Source: Ciborinia camelliae (Eukaryota; Ascomycota; Leotiomycetes; Helotiales; Sclerotiniaceae). From it: a DNA stretch of 64,000 nt. The position numbers and the translations under genes are program-made. Location of the stretch: the NCBI GenBank assembly GCA_025890175.1, contig JANPYM010000007.1, forward strand, positions 248,001 through 312,000, in the 5' to 3' direction. The notes beneath the pieces are model-generated. The model made no database searches and was not told where the DNA came from. It worked only from the letters and a program-made list of their open reading frames with translations. This document shows positions 20,530 to 33,682 of this stretch, one piece after another (the first letter of the stretch is position 1; the number at the start of each line of letters is the position of its first letter).

Positions 20530-22933
20530 CTACGGGCCCTTGAGACCCGTGGGTAAAATTCTTGATTATCGAAAAATAATTCTTGCGGTTGATGAATTGG
20601 AAAGGGAATCAAGAAGAGGGAGAATGAGGTTGGGTCTTTGTATATGCCTATTTCATTATGTAAGCAAAGTAAGCGCTAAAATCTCTCCACCATTTAATAT
20701 CACACGCTGATCTAATTGGTTATAACGTTGTGAAAGGAACTGCGAGAATGGTCATCGAACTGCTGCATTTGAGTCCTACATTGGTTGAAAATGGGCATAA
20801 ACTTGCACGGATGGTCACAGCTCAATGTTGTGACTCTGTGACTCAGAGAACAGTGATTTTTCTTTGGTCAACATCAATACATTCCATATTCCGAAGAATT
20901 TACGGATTTCGCTTCACAAAATCAATTGCGTCACGATGAGCATTCCAGATTTGACGATCTTGGCTCGTTGCATTGATATTCTCGGCATGGCTATTGTACT
21001 GTTAATTGGGTCCGCTTGTTCCGAATTTTGATACCGTTTTACTCTTTATGTACACAAAAATATTGGCAGTAATTAGAAATATCTCGAGGTCCCCCGAAGA
21101 ATTGAACGTCTTTGTAAGTCGATTGAACAATTCTTCGCTCATCAAGTCAACATGGTTCTTTGAGGAGCTCCTGAAGCATCTGGGAAAGGTTGATGCCGGC
21201 GATGTCTCCCAAATGGTAATGAATGCTGTCATTAATTTCCATGCATCCCCTTTATCCTAGACCTCGACCTGCCTCTCAAACTTTGCGAATACGATAGCAA
21301 TAGAAATGGGAGGTTGGAAATAACCCACGTCCGAAGCTGCAGACAGTTTGGGGGAGAATTGCATATGGACAAAGCAGCTTTGCCTGAATCTCACATATGC
21401 AAATATTTCGACCCCTCTCGAACCTTGTCCGGAGAAGTCTACACTGAGAAGGATTGAATCTCAGCAGAAAACCACAGATTCTTCTGATGATTGAATTTCG
21501 GAATTTTCGGATTACCAACAAACAAGGAGAATCCAAACCTGAGAAGTCAACTCGGTCGGTTCAAAATTGAATACAATAGAGGCAAATTGCAAGTGCAAGT
21601 TGTCTGGCGTAATAAATCGAATCAAAATCTCAAGAAAGAGCAAAATCATCAGCTCTTATGAGAGACCCTTGATCTTACTTGCTGCAAGTAACGATGGGTT
21701 ATACTATTTCCGCTGAGGAACTCGACCCTGCCACCAAGAATCCGATAATGAACTCGTACTGTATCCAGTCGCATCTTTAATCGACACGCATACCTGATGT
21801 CAGGAAGTCCATGCTTGCGGATATGTATCGTTAACCAGGAATCATGCCGTGCAGAAAAAGATACGGCAGGAAAAGCGATATTCTCGTACCTCGTACAAGC
21901 AACCAAGCAGGTTTCGGACATTCATGGATCTTTCTTTGGCTTCTTGTCAGGGAGCCGAAAAGATGAGAACCTTATTATTTCATGAATCCAATAAGAAAAC
22001 CGAGAGTGGATGAGTCAGCAACCGAGGTACATCGTGATCGTGTCTAACCTCGTAATCTGACCAAACAGACAACCAAGATCTTACAACACATGCAGTAGCG
22101 AGAGATGAGAATGTTTAAGATGGCGCCAGCTTATGAACAGTGCATAACCTTACTTAGATTTCGCACTACGGACGGGAGATAAACCACGCCGCCTCAATGC
22201 AGCCAACGTGGAGGAGTGGAGATGGGATTATGACTAAAATCTCCAAAATGGGATGAAACAAAATCCCAACGATCCCAATAGGAAGGCACATCTTAGAACA
22301 GGAACGTCAAAATGAGATGACCAAAATGGTTGTACGAGACAGATACTGGGTAAGATGGTAAGCCAGAATGATCTTTGGTAGGATGAAATAAGATCTGATA
22401 CACAAAATAATGTCCTTGCGATCTTCAATGGAACCCTCTAATCCCTTTCCAAGCCATGGAGGAGGTGAAATCCCTTGATTTGACGCCAATGGTGCATTCC
22501 ATCAAAACAAGGATTCTTCCGACCCATGATCTGAATCAAGGTCAAGTCTCGTTATTGAACGAATCGGCAGCATCTTAGTCTTCACATCGAGGAAAGACGA
22601 TGTCTTCTTGAGGGGTCAAGCAAACAGGAAACCAACAAACCAACATCAAACATTCGTTGCGTATTCGATTCCTTCAAATTTTTAATATTTTCAAACTGTA
22701 CTACGGGTTCATCAGGTACGAGCCCGTACATAAAATCCAATCACAATCAGCCCCCGCAATTTCAGCTCTTCTAGGAAGTCAGCCCCCTCCACTGCAGCTT
22801 ATGTTAAACTTCCTTTTGAACTTACTTTAAACTGCATCTAAATATCAAGCAAAATCTTCACATCTATCTCTTCTCTAGCCATCTCAAGCCTCATCCTTTC
22901 ATTTTCTCGAGTTCCCTTCCGATACTCCATCCA
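20530..22933. other. intergenic between bZIP and P450 genes
   Basis: 2.4 kb with ordinary composition. The left part should contain the bZIP promoter and possibly a missing first exon. A further open stretch at 20612-20532 (minus; block PIHQPQELFFDNQEFYP) lies just upstream in another frame and may be part of that gene. Short open frames at 21.0-22.5 kb have no recognisable domains. The last 300 bp before 22934 are the P450 promoter; inverted TACGGG/CCCGTA hexamers sit at about 22701 and 22724. Confidence 0.45.
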
Positions 22934-24595
22934 ATGGCCTATTATGGACTCTTCTTCATTCTCGTCATCGCTGCCTTCCTGTTGGACAAATTTTCAAGAC
23001 ATGTTTCTGCGAAAAGATTGCAAAAAGCACATGGCTGCAAGCCAGTACATAAAATGCCCCAACGAGAACGTATTATAGGTTGGGATGTGTATAAAGTTCA
23101 AGTTAAAAGTTTTGAGGAGAAGAGGAGGTTAAAAGCCGGGTACGATAGATATAAGGACAATGGGTATACCTTCGTACTCTCATTAATGGGATTTGATTTC
23201 TACAACACGATCGAGCCGGAGAATGTCAAGACCATACTTGCAGTCAACTTTAAAGATTACAACTTCGGTGCAAGGCGGGTAGCTTTTGGACCCCTCCTTG
23301 GTGAAGGCATTTTCAACACAGGTTCGTCATGTGATGATCAGATTTTCATTATTAAAACTAAATTCTGTACAGATGGGGCACAATGGGAACATTCAAGGGT
23401 ATGGGCTGGAAGTATCTATCCAGATAACGAAAATGCTGATTTACTATAGGCATTGGTTCGACCCAATTTCAACAAATCCCAAGTTGCGGATCTCAACATT
23501 TTTGAAAAACACATTCAGATTCTCTTGTCACAAATACCTCGAGATGGATCAACATTCGATCTCCAGTCATTGTTTTTCAAATTGACTCTTGACACGGCTA
23601 CCGAGTTTCTATTTGGTCAATCAGTACATTCGCTCACGAGTGTCGAAGGGTCGGAGCAACAGAGATTTGGCACAGCCTTTGACCTAGGTCAAATGAAATT
23701 ACAGGAACGATTTACAATGGGTAAACTATCGAACTGGATGCGCGATTCCGAATTCAATAAAGCATGCAAGACGGTGCATTCATTTGTCGATAAAATCATC
23801 CATGAAGCTCTTGATAAAATCGATGCGAAAGACGAAAAAGCCGTCGAAGGCGACGGACCCGGACGATATATTTTCCTTACAGAAATGATAAAATCAACAA
23901 GAAATCCCAAACAATTGAGAGATGAATTACTTAATATTTTACTCGCTGGACGAGATACAACCGCAAGTTTACTCAGCAATACATTCCACGTTCTCGCTCG
24001 CAGACCGGATATCTGGCAGAAATTAAAGGCCGAAATCGATGAATTACATGGCGAGAAACCAGATTATGATACGATGAAAAGTATGAAGTATTTGAAATAC
24101 GTTTTGAACGAATGTACGTTCCCGTTCCTTCCCCCCTAAAAGCCCAACCTAACCCCTAATCTCATAGCCCTCCGCCTCTACCCCGTTGTCCCAACCAACG
24201 CCCGTTTTGCCTCCCACGACACCGTCCTCCCAGTTGGTGGCGGCCCAGACCGCAAATCCCCCATATACATACCCAAGAACTCGGCCGTGGTTTGGTCCAC
24301 GTACACGATGCATCGACGAACAGATATTTACGGGCCCGACGCGGAAGAATTCCGACCCGAGCGCTGGGCGCCAGAGGAAGGTCTGAGACCTGGCTGGGGA
24401 TATTTACCTTTCAATGGAGGCCCTCGGATTTGCGTGGGTCAACAGTTTGCGCTGGCGGAAGCTAGTTATACGATGGTGAGGCTGTTGCAGGAGTTTGCGG
24501 GCCTGGAGGATCGGGATGGCTCGGATTGGATGGAACAGTTTACCCTGACTATTTGTAGTGCGAAGGGTGTGCAGGTTGGCATGATCCCGAGGTAG
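22934..24595 (+). CDS. cytochrome P450, CYP52-like (alkane/fatty-acid hydroxylase type)
   Basis: Membrane-anchored haem monooxygenase of the ER. CYP52-type enzymes omega-hydroxylate n-alkanes or fatty acids; the substrate here is inferred only. Exons 22934-23321, 23373-23398, 23450-24113 and 24168-24595 give 501 residues, with a micro-exon of 26 nt. An N-terminal anchor ([15 protein letters not shown]) is followed by [12 protein letters not shown] and [21 protein letters not shown], a CYP52 hallmark around the B'-C region. The I-helix oxygen-binding motif AGRDTT lies at residues 304-309, ExxR is E359...R362 (ESLR) and spans the last intron, and the haem loop [10 protein letters not shown] has its ligand Cys at 448. 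All catalytic landmarks are intact and the length is normal. No partner pathway genes lie beside it. Confidence 0.93.
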
Positions 24596-24967
24596 AAGGG
24601 GGAGAAGAAGACCCCGGGCAGAGCAGGTTGTACATGAGAGTGAGAGATGGCTGGGCCCATATACATATACTGGTAGGATATCTAGGTACCTAATATTGGA
24701 TCGGTAGACGGTAAACGTGGATGCGAAATAATGCCTGGATTAATGAAATCTCACGAGCTAAAATGCTCCTAAGCCCCAAGATATATCTCTATGCAAATCA
24801 CATAAAGTAAATACACAGAATTCCCCCCTTCCTCGAGTGAGGACCTCATATTCACTCTCCAATCTAGAAAATTACCTCATCCGGAAACTATTCCAGCGAT
24901 TATAATCCGGCCGGAGGAGGTGGCAGGGGGGTCAGTAGGTACCAGAAAATAGGTTGGAAGTTAAAAT

Positions 24968-25000
24968 GGAGAGCTCTACCACTGAGCCACACTATACCCC
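24968..25000 (-). other. tRNA-like 5' half (A-box) fragment
   Basis: On the minus strand this reads GGGGTATAGTG, then TGGCTCAGTGGTAGAGC, which matches a tRNA D-arm and RNA polymerase III A-box. No pairing anticodon arm and no GGTTCGANTCC B-box follows within ~80 nt, so it is not an intact tRNA. It may be a tRNA fragment or the head of a tRNA-derived SINE. Confidence 0.3.
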
Positions 25001-25887
25001 TAAGGGCGATATTGCATATACTACTTAAGCTTATAAACCTAATCCTGCTAACTAATCCACTTCACTTACTGTACAGACCAGACCATAAAGACCCTTCGAT
25101 ACCTCGAGGTCCTCTCTACTCAACATTCACTTATAAACCCACCATGGAATTGGGAGGCTAGATGCCATCTTCTTCCTCCCGGTCTGTATAGTTTGCTCGA
25201 TTTCCGTATACTAGTTCTTTTTATAAGCTGCCCTCTATTTCTCTTTTCTTACTAGTGCTTGTAATATAAAACGCTTGTGAATTTCATCGGCAATGGTAGT
25301 TATAGAGTTATTAATAAAAGGTTTATTTTTGTTATTTTTGTTATTAGATATATCTTGTTATTATTGTTGTAATTATTATTATTATTATCACCATCTCTTC
25401 AATTTCCATTATTATTTATTCTTCAACACCGCCTCGATTTCATTCTTCATCTTCGTATCCCCCGCCTCTCTCCATCTCCCGGAGAATAAAATACTTTCAA
25501 CCCCAACCGCACTCATCCTCAAGACTACTATCAATGATTTATTTCCCTACGTTTCATCAAGATTTACAACAGAAACATATTAACACATCCATCCTTAGTA
25601 TATTTTTGTATAGGATTTATGGGTTGATGAGTGATAAGTTGGTTTGAAGATGGTTTTTTACGGCAGGAAAGAAAGGGAAATTGTGTATAGCGGAATTTTG
25701 AGGTGTTGATCCTACTGTGAGAGCCAATTGATGAAATCGATGTTCGAGGTTAGGTGGTATATAGACTAGGTAGGTATTTAGCCATGATATGGCGCCATGA
25801 TGATATCCATAGGTACTGATCTCTTGCTCAATATAAGGTAAGTGAAACCTTAACTAAGCCTTGATTTAATGTGAGGATTTACTCTAG

Positions 25888-25965
25888 TTACCTAGGTAGG
25901 TAGGTAGGTAGGTCAAGGTAGATCACCGGATAGTTTCTGACTAGGTAGGTAGGTAGGTAGGTATA
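25888..25965. repeat. TAGG tetranucleotide islands
   Basis: Two runs of GTAG/TAGG units (25888-25912 and 25943-25962) are separated by non-repetitive sequence. Similar short runs occur at 18700-18745, 26574-26586, 27288-27310, 27356-27368 and 55492-55504, so the motif is widespread in the non-coding DNA here. Confidence 0.85.
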
Positions 25966-28900
25966 AAAGAATCTAGAATGTGGTTTTCAAGGGGTTAAGG
26001 TTCTTTAATGCGGAATCATATCTGCGCTACTGGGGAACATGTTGGAGCGTATCTTGTCAATATCAACCCCCCGTTGCATTTTGTATACTACATTATATTT
26101 TCTACTCTCCTGATTTTCGTTTTCTCTCTTCTCTTTCTATTTTAATTTTTATTATTATTAGTGTTTGTTCCCTCCAGAGAATGAATAGCAATAAAAAATA
26201 CGAATAATAAGAAGTTGTGCATTTATATCTATATTTTAACCAACAGCAGAAACAATAATAATCAAATCAAATCAAATCTCCAACCTGAAAATCGACAATT
26301 AACAATCAAAAAAAGCCCTTCCATCCCCGTACTTCATCTCATCTCAATTTTCACAACAGTATTCCCATGTCATGTTTCCTTGGATGGCCTCCCTATTTCC
26401 TCATCTCTAAATCTCTAAATCTTACAAGTCATCATATCATATCCAACCAACCAATCAACCAACCTAATCCAGTATGTATCTGAATACAAGTGTCGAGGAC
26501 CATGGCCCACGGTAGGTATTTCGTTGAATTTCTTTAACTGGTTCATCAATATAGTAAAATCTACATCTTTTATAGGTAAGTAGGTAAGAATAGATGGATG
26601 GATGGATGGATGGATAGATGGAATTTCGGATCGTCTTTTACATTAGATCTATTACCTTGTAATCTTAGTCATCCAATATTCAATACAGTTCAATGCAGTA
26701 TTCAAATTCAATATATAATACGTAACTATGAATTTCTATCCTGATTTTTTATCTATAGGTAGATGGGTAGATAAATAGATAAATGAAAATAACAAAATGA
26801 CAAGTGGCGTTAGATCTAAGCTTACAGTAGGTGAGTAGGTATAAAAGAATCATGCTGCGCTGCGCGGGATATTGTTCTTTCTTGAGTTTGTTCGAAAGAA
26901 AGATTTCGGAGCTTGTCGAAACAGGGAGAGAGGGAAGGAGATTTTTTTGAGGGTTCTTGGGGTTTTTCGGGGGGGGGGCTTGGTTTGTTGGGTTGTGGAT
27001 TGATATATGTTGTCAACGATCAGAAAAGATAATGACAATGAATATCTAATAAGAATAAGGTTCCGTGTCTCCCAAATTCATTCCAATAATTCGTTTCCAT
27101 TAGATCCATGAAACTTGCCATATATCTCTTTATGCGAGCTCCCAAATACCTCTGTCATCTCTTGCAATGCATAGTCCAATATATTCGATATGTTTCTGGA
27201 TGGCATGGAGGGGAGCCTTTTATAGATGTAATTGAAGATTGTATGGGTGGATTTTTTTTGGCTTGTAGATGGGGGTTTGGTGGTGAATACCTACCTACCT
27301 ACTGTAGGTAGAGCCCTGGGGGTTAATGCTGGAATTCGGGGGTAATTGACATATACCTAGGTAGGTATTGAGGGGATTCAGTGAATATCAATTGATAGAA
27401 AAAGACATCCCTAATCTTTTACTTGAGGAATCGATAGTTTCCCTGCTTATAAAAGGGGTGTGCTTGAATATGGGAGAGTTTCTTCGATATACAATAACTA
27501 GTGAGCGTCACGGCGTCATTGAGGCAACCAGGCGGTCGTCTCAGGTTCCAATCATTTTAGTGATTTTGCCTGGCCCACAATTTCTTTGATATCTAGCTTC
27601 TGTTTTCAAGTTTACTTCTTAATCATATATAAGATGTTGAAAATCGACAATCGATAATCAAAATCTCAACTCATAAATGATAGTAACATATGGGTTCTCA
27701 TCTTAGAAAGCTCAAACTCTATTAATATCATACTAATATAATCTCTGGAGTTCGAGCTGAAAAACCCAAGGCCTATGCTTGTTTCAGTGGAACATGCAGA
27801 TGATGCAGATGATTGCCGGTAGGTCTGTCTAGTTCTTCTAAGAGGGGGGGGCTTCTTTTATAAAAGTGGAAGGAGTTTAGATTATCTGCAGGTGCATCAA
27901 ACCTAGAAGTTTGAGTTTTGAAAGTGCGGGGGTTTTGAGGGGATTTGAGGTTTGGGGTGAATAGCAATCTTTCTATGGGTTAGGTATCAGAAAGTTGCTT
28001 GGATTTGAGTATCCAATATCAGTAGCTGTGGCTGTTGGAGGAAGTGAATCGATCCAAAAAATAGTTGAGAAAACGATTATAAAGTCAATGGTTAGTTGGT
28101 GACTTAGCACTGCAGATAGGTCATAAAAAGCTCTAGCAGACTTCAACATGTGGATGTAGATTTGACAAGCAAGATTATTTTGAGGAGTATAAGGAATATG
28201 CCCGTCTGTAAAGGGTATAGGTGCAAAGATATTGACTGATATGAGAGTCTGAGAAATATCTACCGTCTGATATGATGACAATAGTTAGAACTGATAACAG
28301 CATTACAATTTTATCACGGTCGTTAATTTACGTGTTCTATTTGAAAACCATTCTGCCTACTTTCATTGCCCCTGTAGAGTATGTTTGTTTAGTCTAGGAT
28401 TCTTATGATAAGCTAACGTCAACTTTTGGTATCTGCAAAGCACAACTAGGAAGTGGCTCCTAATTGGGGTTGCACGTAATCTGAATGAAGCAGAAGCAGC
28501 AGGTGATAGAGATATGAAAGGAATGGATGTTTAAATAGTTGGAATTTCGATCACTGAAGTGATAATGGTGAATAATGGTGTGTTTGTGAGCCGGGATCTG
28601 TTCTATTCTCATCGTAACTTTGCAGAATGGTAAAATTAGGCGGGGTTATAGGTCATGGTCTTCAATTTCTCCGTTTGTGATATTTCTATTCACTTTTCCC
28701 GAAGGTTTGAGACCAGGGCAAGGTACATATTTTGTTATTTAAGAGCGCGAGTAGCATGCCTTCCAGGTCAACAAAGAGTTACTCGAGGATCACAAAAAGG
28801 AACCCGATGATGCCCCAAGAGCAACATCTTGTTGGAACAGGAAAGGAGGATATAGAGGATGTAGTTTTTCGATAAGATGTTACTATGCCGTGTCTTCTCC

Positions 28901-31900
28901 ATCAAGGATGGGGGTCTTCTCTTTCTAGAGACACTAAAAAATGAGTCGGCGGCAGAAATTATATGATATATCATCGGTATACTATGTATCATCCCATACT
29001 GATTAAACTTTCCATGAACTAAAAAAACTCAAATTTAAACAACTGTGAAGATAGATAGCAAGAATAAAGCTTTTTACAACAGAAAACTGAAAAGGATTTT
29101 GAATTAAAATTGTATTGTCGCGCATGTGTATTTAGTTCTCGAGTCGGTATTTACAACTACAATACTCAACAGCCACTCATAATTGTAGCAAAAGTAATTG
29201 TTAACTTTTGGTATTGAAGCAGTTCAAAAACCATGGGTTTGTCAACTTATTTTCTTCTTTTATCATTACTTTGGTACATCGTCAGGCTATGACCTCTTAA
29301 ATACACCCCTACCCGCCACTTCACGATATCTAGCGTGTAAGCTGGGATATTTAAAGCGCAAGCGGATCTTCTAGATTCAGAGAAAAATTAATCTTACAAT
29401 TATCGGAAGAAATGTGGATGGCGCCGGCTCGAGAAATATGCCGGACGGTGGACAGAGAATTGATGGATAGCAATGTAAAATTTCCCATATTAGAAAATTA
29501 GCGGAATAGAAATTATCCTCCATAGACTTTCATCTGATATTCTCGACCTAGTGTACACTATCAATACTCACTCTATTATATAGACAACAATGAAAGCTAA
29601 ATGATGCTAATAGTAGGTTATCCAAATAGATTTTCCGTTTCTAACAAACTATTCTAGTCAATAAATCAGACTACTTTCTACCTAGGAAGAGTATCCAGAG
29701 CGAGCCTCCATTCCTCCCTTTCCATATTGTTTTATCTGCAATTCATGTCCTGGGTGCTTGATAGCAGCAAGCAAGAATCTGCATCCCATTCAAATAAAAT
29801 ATCTGCCTCTATTTCAACTCCTGTGTTTGGAATCCGAGACCTCCTGATTCCCCATTCTTGACCCCGCAGTAGCTAGCTTTCCCCTCAAAAGTTATCCACT
29901 TCAGCGCCAATTAAGTGACGTGACCTCCAGGGCTATTCATTGCAACTCTCGCAAAAGTTTCGAGTCTGCAATATTCTTCTTGTCAGGACGCCTTGTTTAC
30001 CGTGATGGCGGAACTCTGTCCACAGATTGTTTATATAGATCTCCCTGTTTCTCCTTGCAATCTTTAGGAAGAACTGGAAATTTGAGTTGAAGAACTTAGT
30101 GGTATGGGATGAGCTGGCAATTTATTTTTAGTGAATACTTAGGTACATCTGACTTACTCAGGTGAGTTCCTTTAGACGACAATGTATATGGAAGATAGTG
30201 ATAGCAGTAGTTGGGGTTGGCGATAGCGAATTAAATCTTTAGACGACTATATAAATGACCTTACGTTTCCATTCAATACTGAGTAGAAATGTCCTTGTAA
30301 TGTGAACTCTAATTTTAGATCGACCAGCCTTCATGACCTCCATAGTCCTAGCTCTTTCAAGACTGTTATTCCTAGCTTTTCGATGAGAAGAGAGCTTTCC
30401 TAGGCCATTTCATGTCCACCCCACTTTGTTGAATCGTATCATGCAGGGCGAGGTGAGGTGCCAAAATTGTGAAAATAGTTGCGGTCTATCACAAGATTTG
30501 GCTCTGATGTGGCTACCTGTTGGTTCAGCTAAAGTGAAGTAGGCTCTTCTTGATTTACATCAAGATGATATTGAATCATTATACCCAGCAGTTTTCTTAG
30601 TGAATACCCACTTGAGAATCAGGCATGTCCTATCTATAAAAGTTAAGATCTTTACTGTACATAGATCCACATCTGATGAAACTCTCGAATCTCGATTCAG
30701 AAGACCGCAGGGGGCAATAATTTGTGTATTTCGAGATTAGATTCTACAATGAAACGCATATGGATTTGGTAAGTTAGTTAAACTTCAAGAATAAACCAAA
30801 ATATTTTCAACTTTTGTGTTAGCCATACATGATGACAGCGGTAATGACGAGAAATATATGATGACAAAACTATGGATATATCCACAATGAAAAGTATTGG
30901 CAGAATTATCCTCTTGAGAAGTAGGAAACGGCGGCTGAAATATCCAAAAATCCGAAAAAGCGGAAAGGCTTGTCGGAGTGCCATGAGCAAAGCAGCAACC
31001 ATTCCCTATGTACTATACCGCCCCGATGTGTGCATGTTCTTCTATGAAAGCAATTCTGTGTGTTAATATAAAGCTCCGTTCAAATTTGTGGCCTCGAAAT
31101 ATTAGGTTTACGTATACTAAAAACAAAAGCCCTGATTACATCATTTAAGTGAATATAAAGAGGAATTCTAACCTAATCTTAGTGGAGCAATATATAACCG
31201 ATATATTATATATATAATATATATATATTATATAAGTATTTTTATATAATATAAATAAGATTATATAATATAAAGTTTTTTTTTTATATTATTAAAATAT
31301 AACAAATTATATTATATATACAGTATATAATTATTTTATATATATTTTGTATAATTTGTTATATTATATAATATAAACTATATATATATGTTTTTTTTAT
31401 ATTAATTTTTTTTTGGTTATTATAATATGGTATAACTATAATTATTGATTTTTATATCGGGTATTATGGATATTATTTCGATTTGGATATTTTTAATATT
31501 TTTTATTTTTGTTTTATTAAAAATTATTTATAAATATTTATATTATTTATATTAATTGTATTTATAAATAATTTTAACTTTTATAATTTTTTTTTTTGAA
31601 TTATTAAAAATGTTAATCAATGTATTATTTAATATTGTATTATTTTTAGAATTATATATTATATTGTTATTTTTTTATTTAATAATGGATATATTATTAT
31701 TTATTATTTTTTATATTATGATATAAAAACTTTATATTTTATAATATTTATAAATTTTAATTTAGTTTTTTTTTTAAAATATAATTTTGAAAATTAAATA
31801 TTTTCAAATATTTTAATATTATATATTAATTATAAATTATAAAATTAAATAAATGAATTTAATATATTTAATATTTTTTTAATATAAAATATATTTAATA

Positions 31901-33522
31901 TAAAGTAGTTTAATTATTTGTATTTTTAGGTTTTATATAAATTTTACCCTTATTTATTCAATTATATTAAATATTTTAAAATTTTTATTAACATTATTTA
32001 AATTTATAATATATAAATTATTTAAAAATATTAATAATAATTTAATAATAAATATTTTATTTATTAGTTTAAATAATAAAATATCGATTATATTATTTCA
32101 ATTGTTTGTAAATATTGCTTTTTGAATTTTCAAAAATATATAGCATTTGTTAATTAATTGATATATAAATTTTTTTTCGATTTGATTGATTTTGTAAGTA
32201 TATAATGTATAATATTAATATTTAATAAACTTTTTTATATAAAATATTATTTGGTGATATAATATATTATAAAAAACAATTATTTTATTAATGATTTGAA
32301 TATGTTAATTAGAAATAATTAAAAAAAATTATGAAATCCTAAATAAATTGGGATATTTTATAATTATTATTTATTTTATATTTGATTTATTTGTGTATCT
32401 AAATTTTTTATAATTATTTATAAATCAATATATTTGAATTTATTAACAATTAACCTTAAGATCATTTATATTTTAAACTAATAAAATATATATTAGAATA
32501 TATATATAATCAAATATAAATTCTAAATGATTTGGATTGAATAAAAAAGAATAAAAGAAAATAAAAATTATAATTAAATTTAATTATAATTAATTAATAT
32601 AATAAAGATTTAAAAGAAAATATATATAACTTTATAAAAAAAAGATAAAAACGAATTTAATAAATTAAAAAATGTATATTTATTTAAATAAAAAGATTAT
32701 TTTAAAATTAAGGTATATAAAAAATTATTTATTTATATATATCAATTTTTTATATTATTACAATTTGCTTTTCCCGAATTTTATTATATATTTATTATTA
32801 TAAAAATAATTATATATATTTGTTAATTCGAATTTAAAGGTAATGTTTATTTCAATTTTCCGGATTAAAAATCTCAGCGAAATTTGAATAAAGTGTATTA
32901 TGATATACCCTATAACTACAAACTTAAAATAAACAAAATCTAATATAATATTATAAATATAATTAAATAAATCATTTTTATTTTTATTATTTTTTTTAAT
33001 TATATTATTAATAATATTCAGTATATTAAATTAATTTATTATTTTTCGAAATATTAATAGATTAAAAAAGTATAATTTTTTTATATAAATTATTAGTTTG
33101 GGATTCGAATATAAATATTTATTTAATAAAATAAATTATATAAATATTCGTTTGCTTTTTTTAAATAATAAATTTTGTTTAATATATAAATAATTTATAA
33201 TATAAACTTTTTTTTTAAATTTTTTATAAATTTATATTAATATATTTTTTAATAAATAATTTATAATTTGAAAATAATATTTTATTAATATTTATTTTTT
33301 TATTAAATAATATTAATATTTATTATTATAATATATTTTAGTATTAATTAAGTATAATAAATATTAATATAATAGTTTAACTTATTTATATTTAATTTAT
33401 ACTATTTAGTTTTTTTGATTTAATTATTTTCGATTGATTTTATTATATTGTAATTGATATTATTATTCAAGGCCGAGATTGGTTTTAATATAATAATCGA
33501 TAATGTCGAATCACCTTGATGG

Positions 33523-33682
33523 TATTAAAATATGTATAGTAGAAAGTAATATATTATAAAAGCATACAGATTGATTGTAAATCGATTTGTAAGTTTATAT
33601 ATTTATAGGATACGGGTATATTGGCTGTATATGGCTGTATATTTCGATAAATTTGCCTTATAGATTTATTGATATTATAATA
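33523..33682 (+). repeat. relic repeat copy 1 (heavily C-to-T mutated)
   Basis: Collinear with 41810-41972 in the same orientation over about 160 bp (shared landmarks AATATATTATAAAA, GATTGTA.ATCGATTTG, GCCTTATAGATT). Where copy 2 has C or G, this copy usually has T or A, the transition pattern expected from RIP. Confidence 0.8.

Larger units (their letters stand above)
24596..31150. other. 6.5-kb interval without recognisable genes
   Basis: Ordinary base composition, becoming A+T-rich at the right edge. Contains TAGG-type microsatellites, short pyrimidine-rich runs and scattered open frames under ~100 codons, mainly on the minus strand (for example 27973-28281 and 30778-31002). None has a recognisable domain. 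It may include decayed or intron-broken genes, but I cannot support any specific model. Confidence 0.5.
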
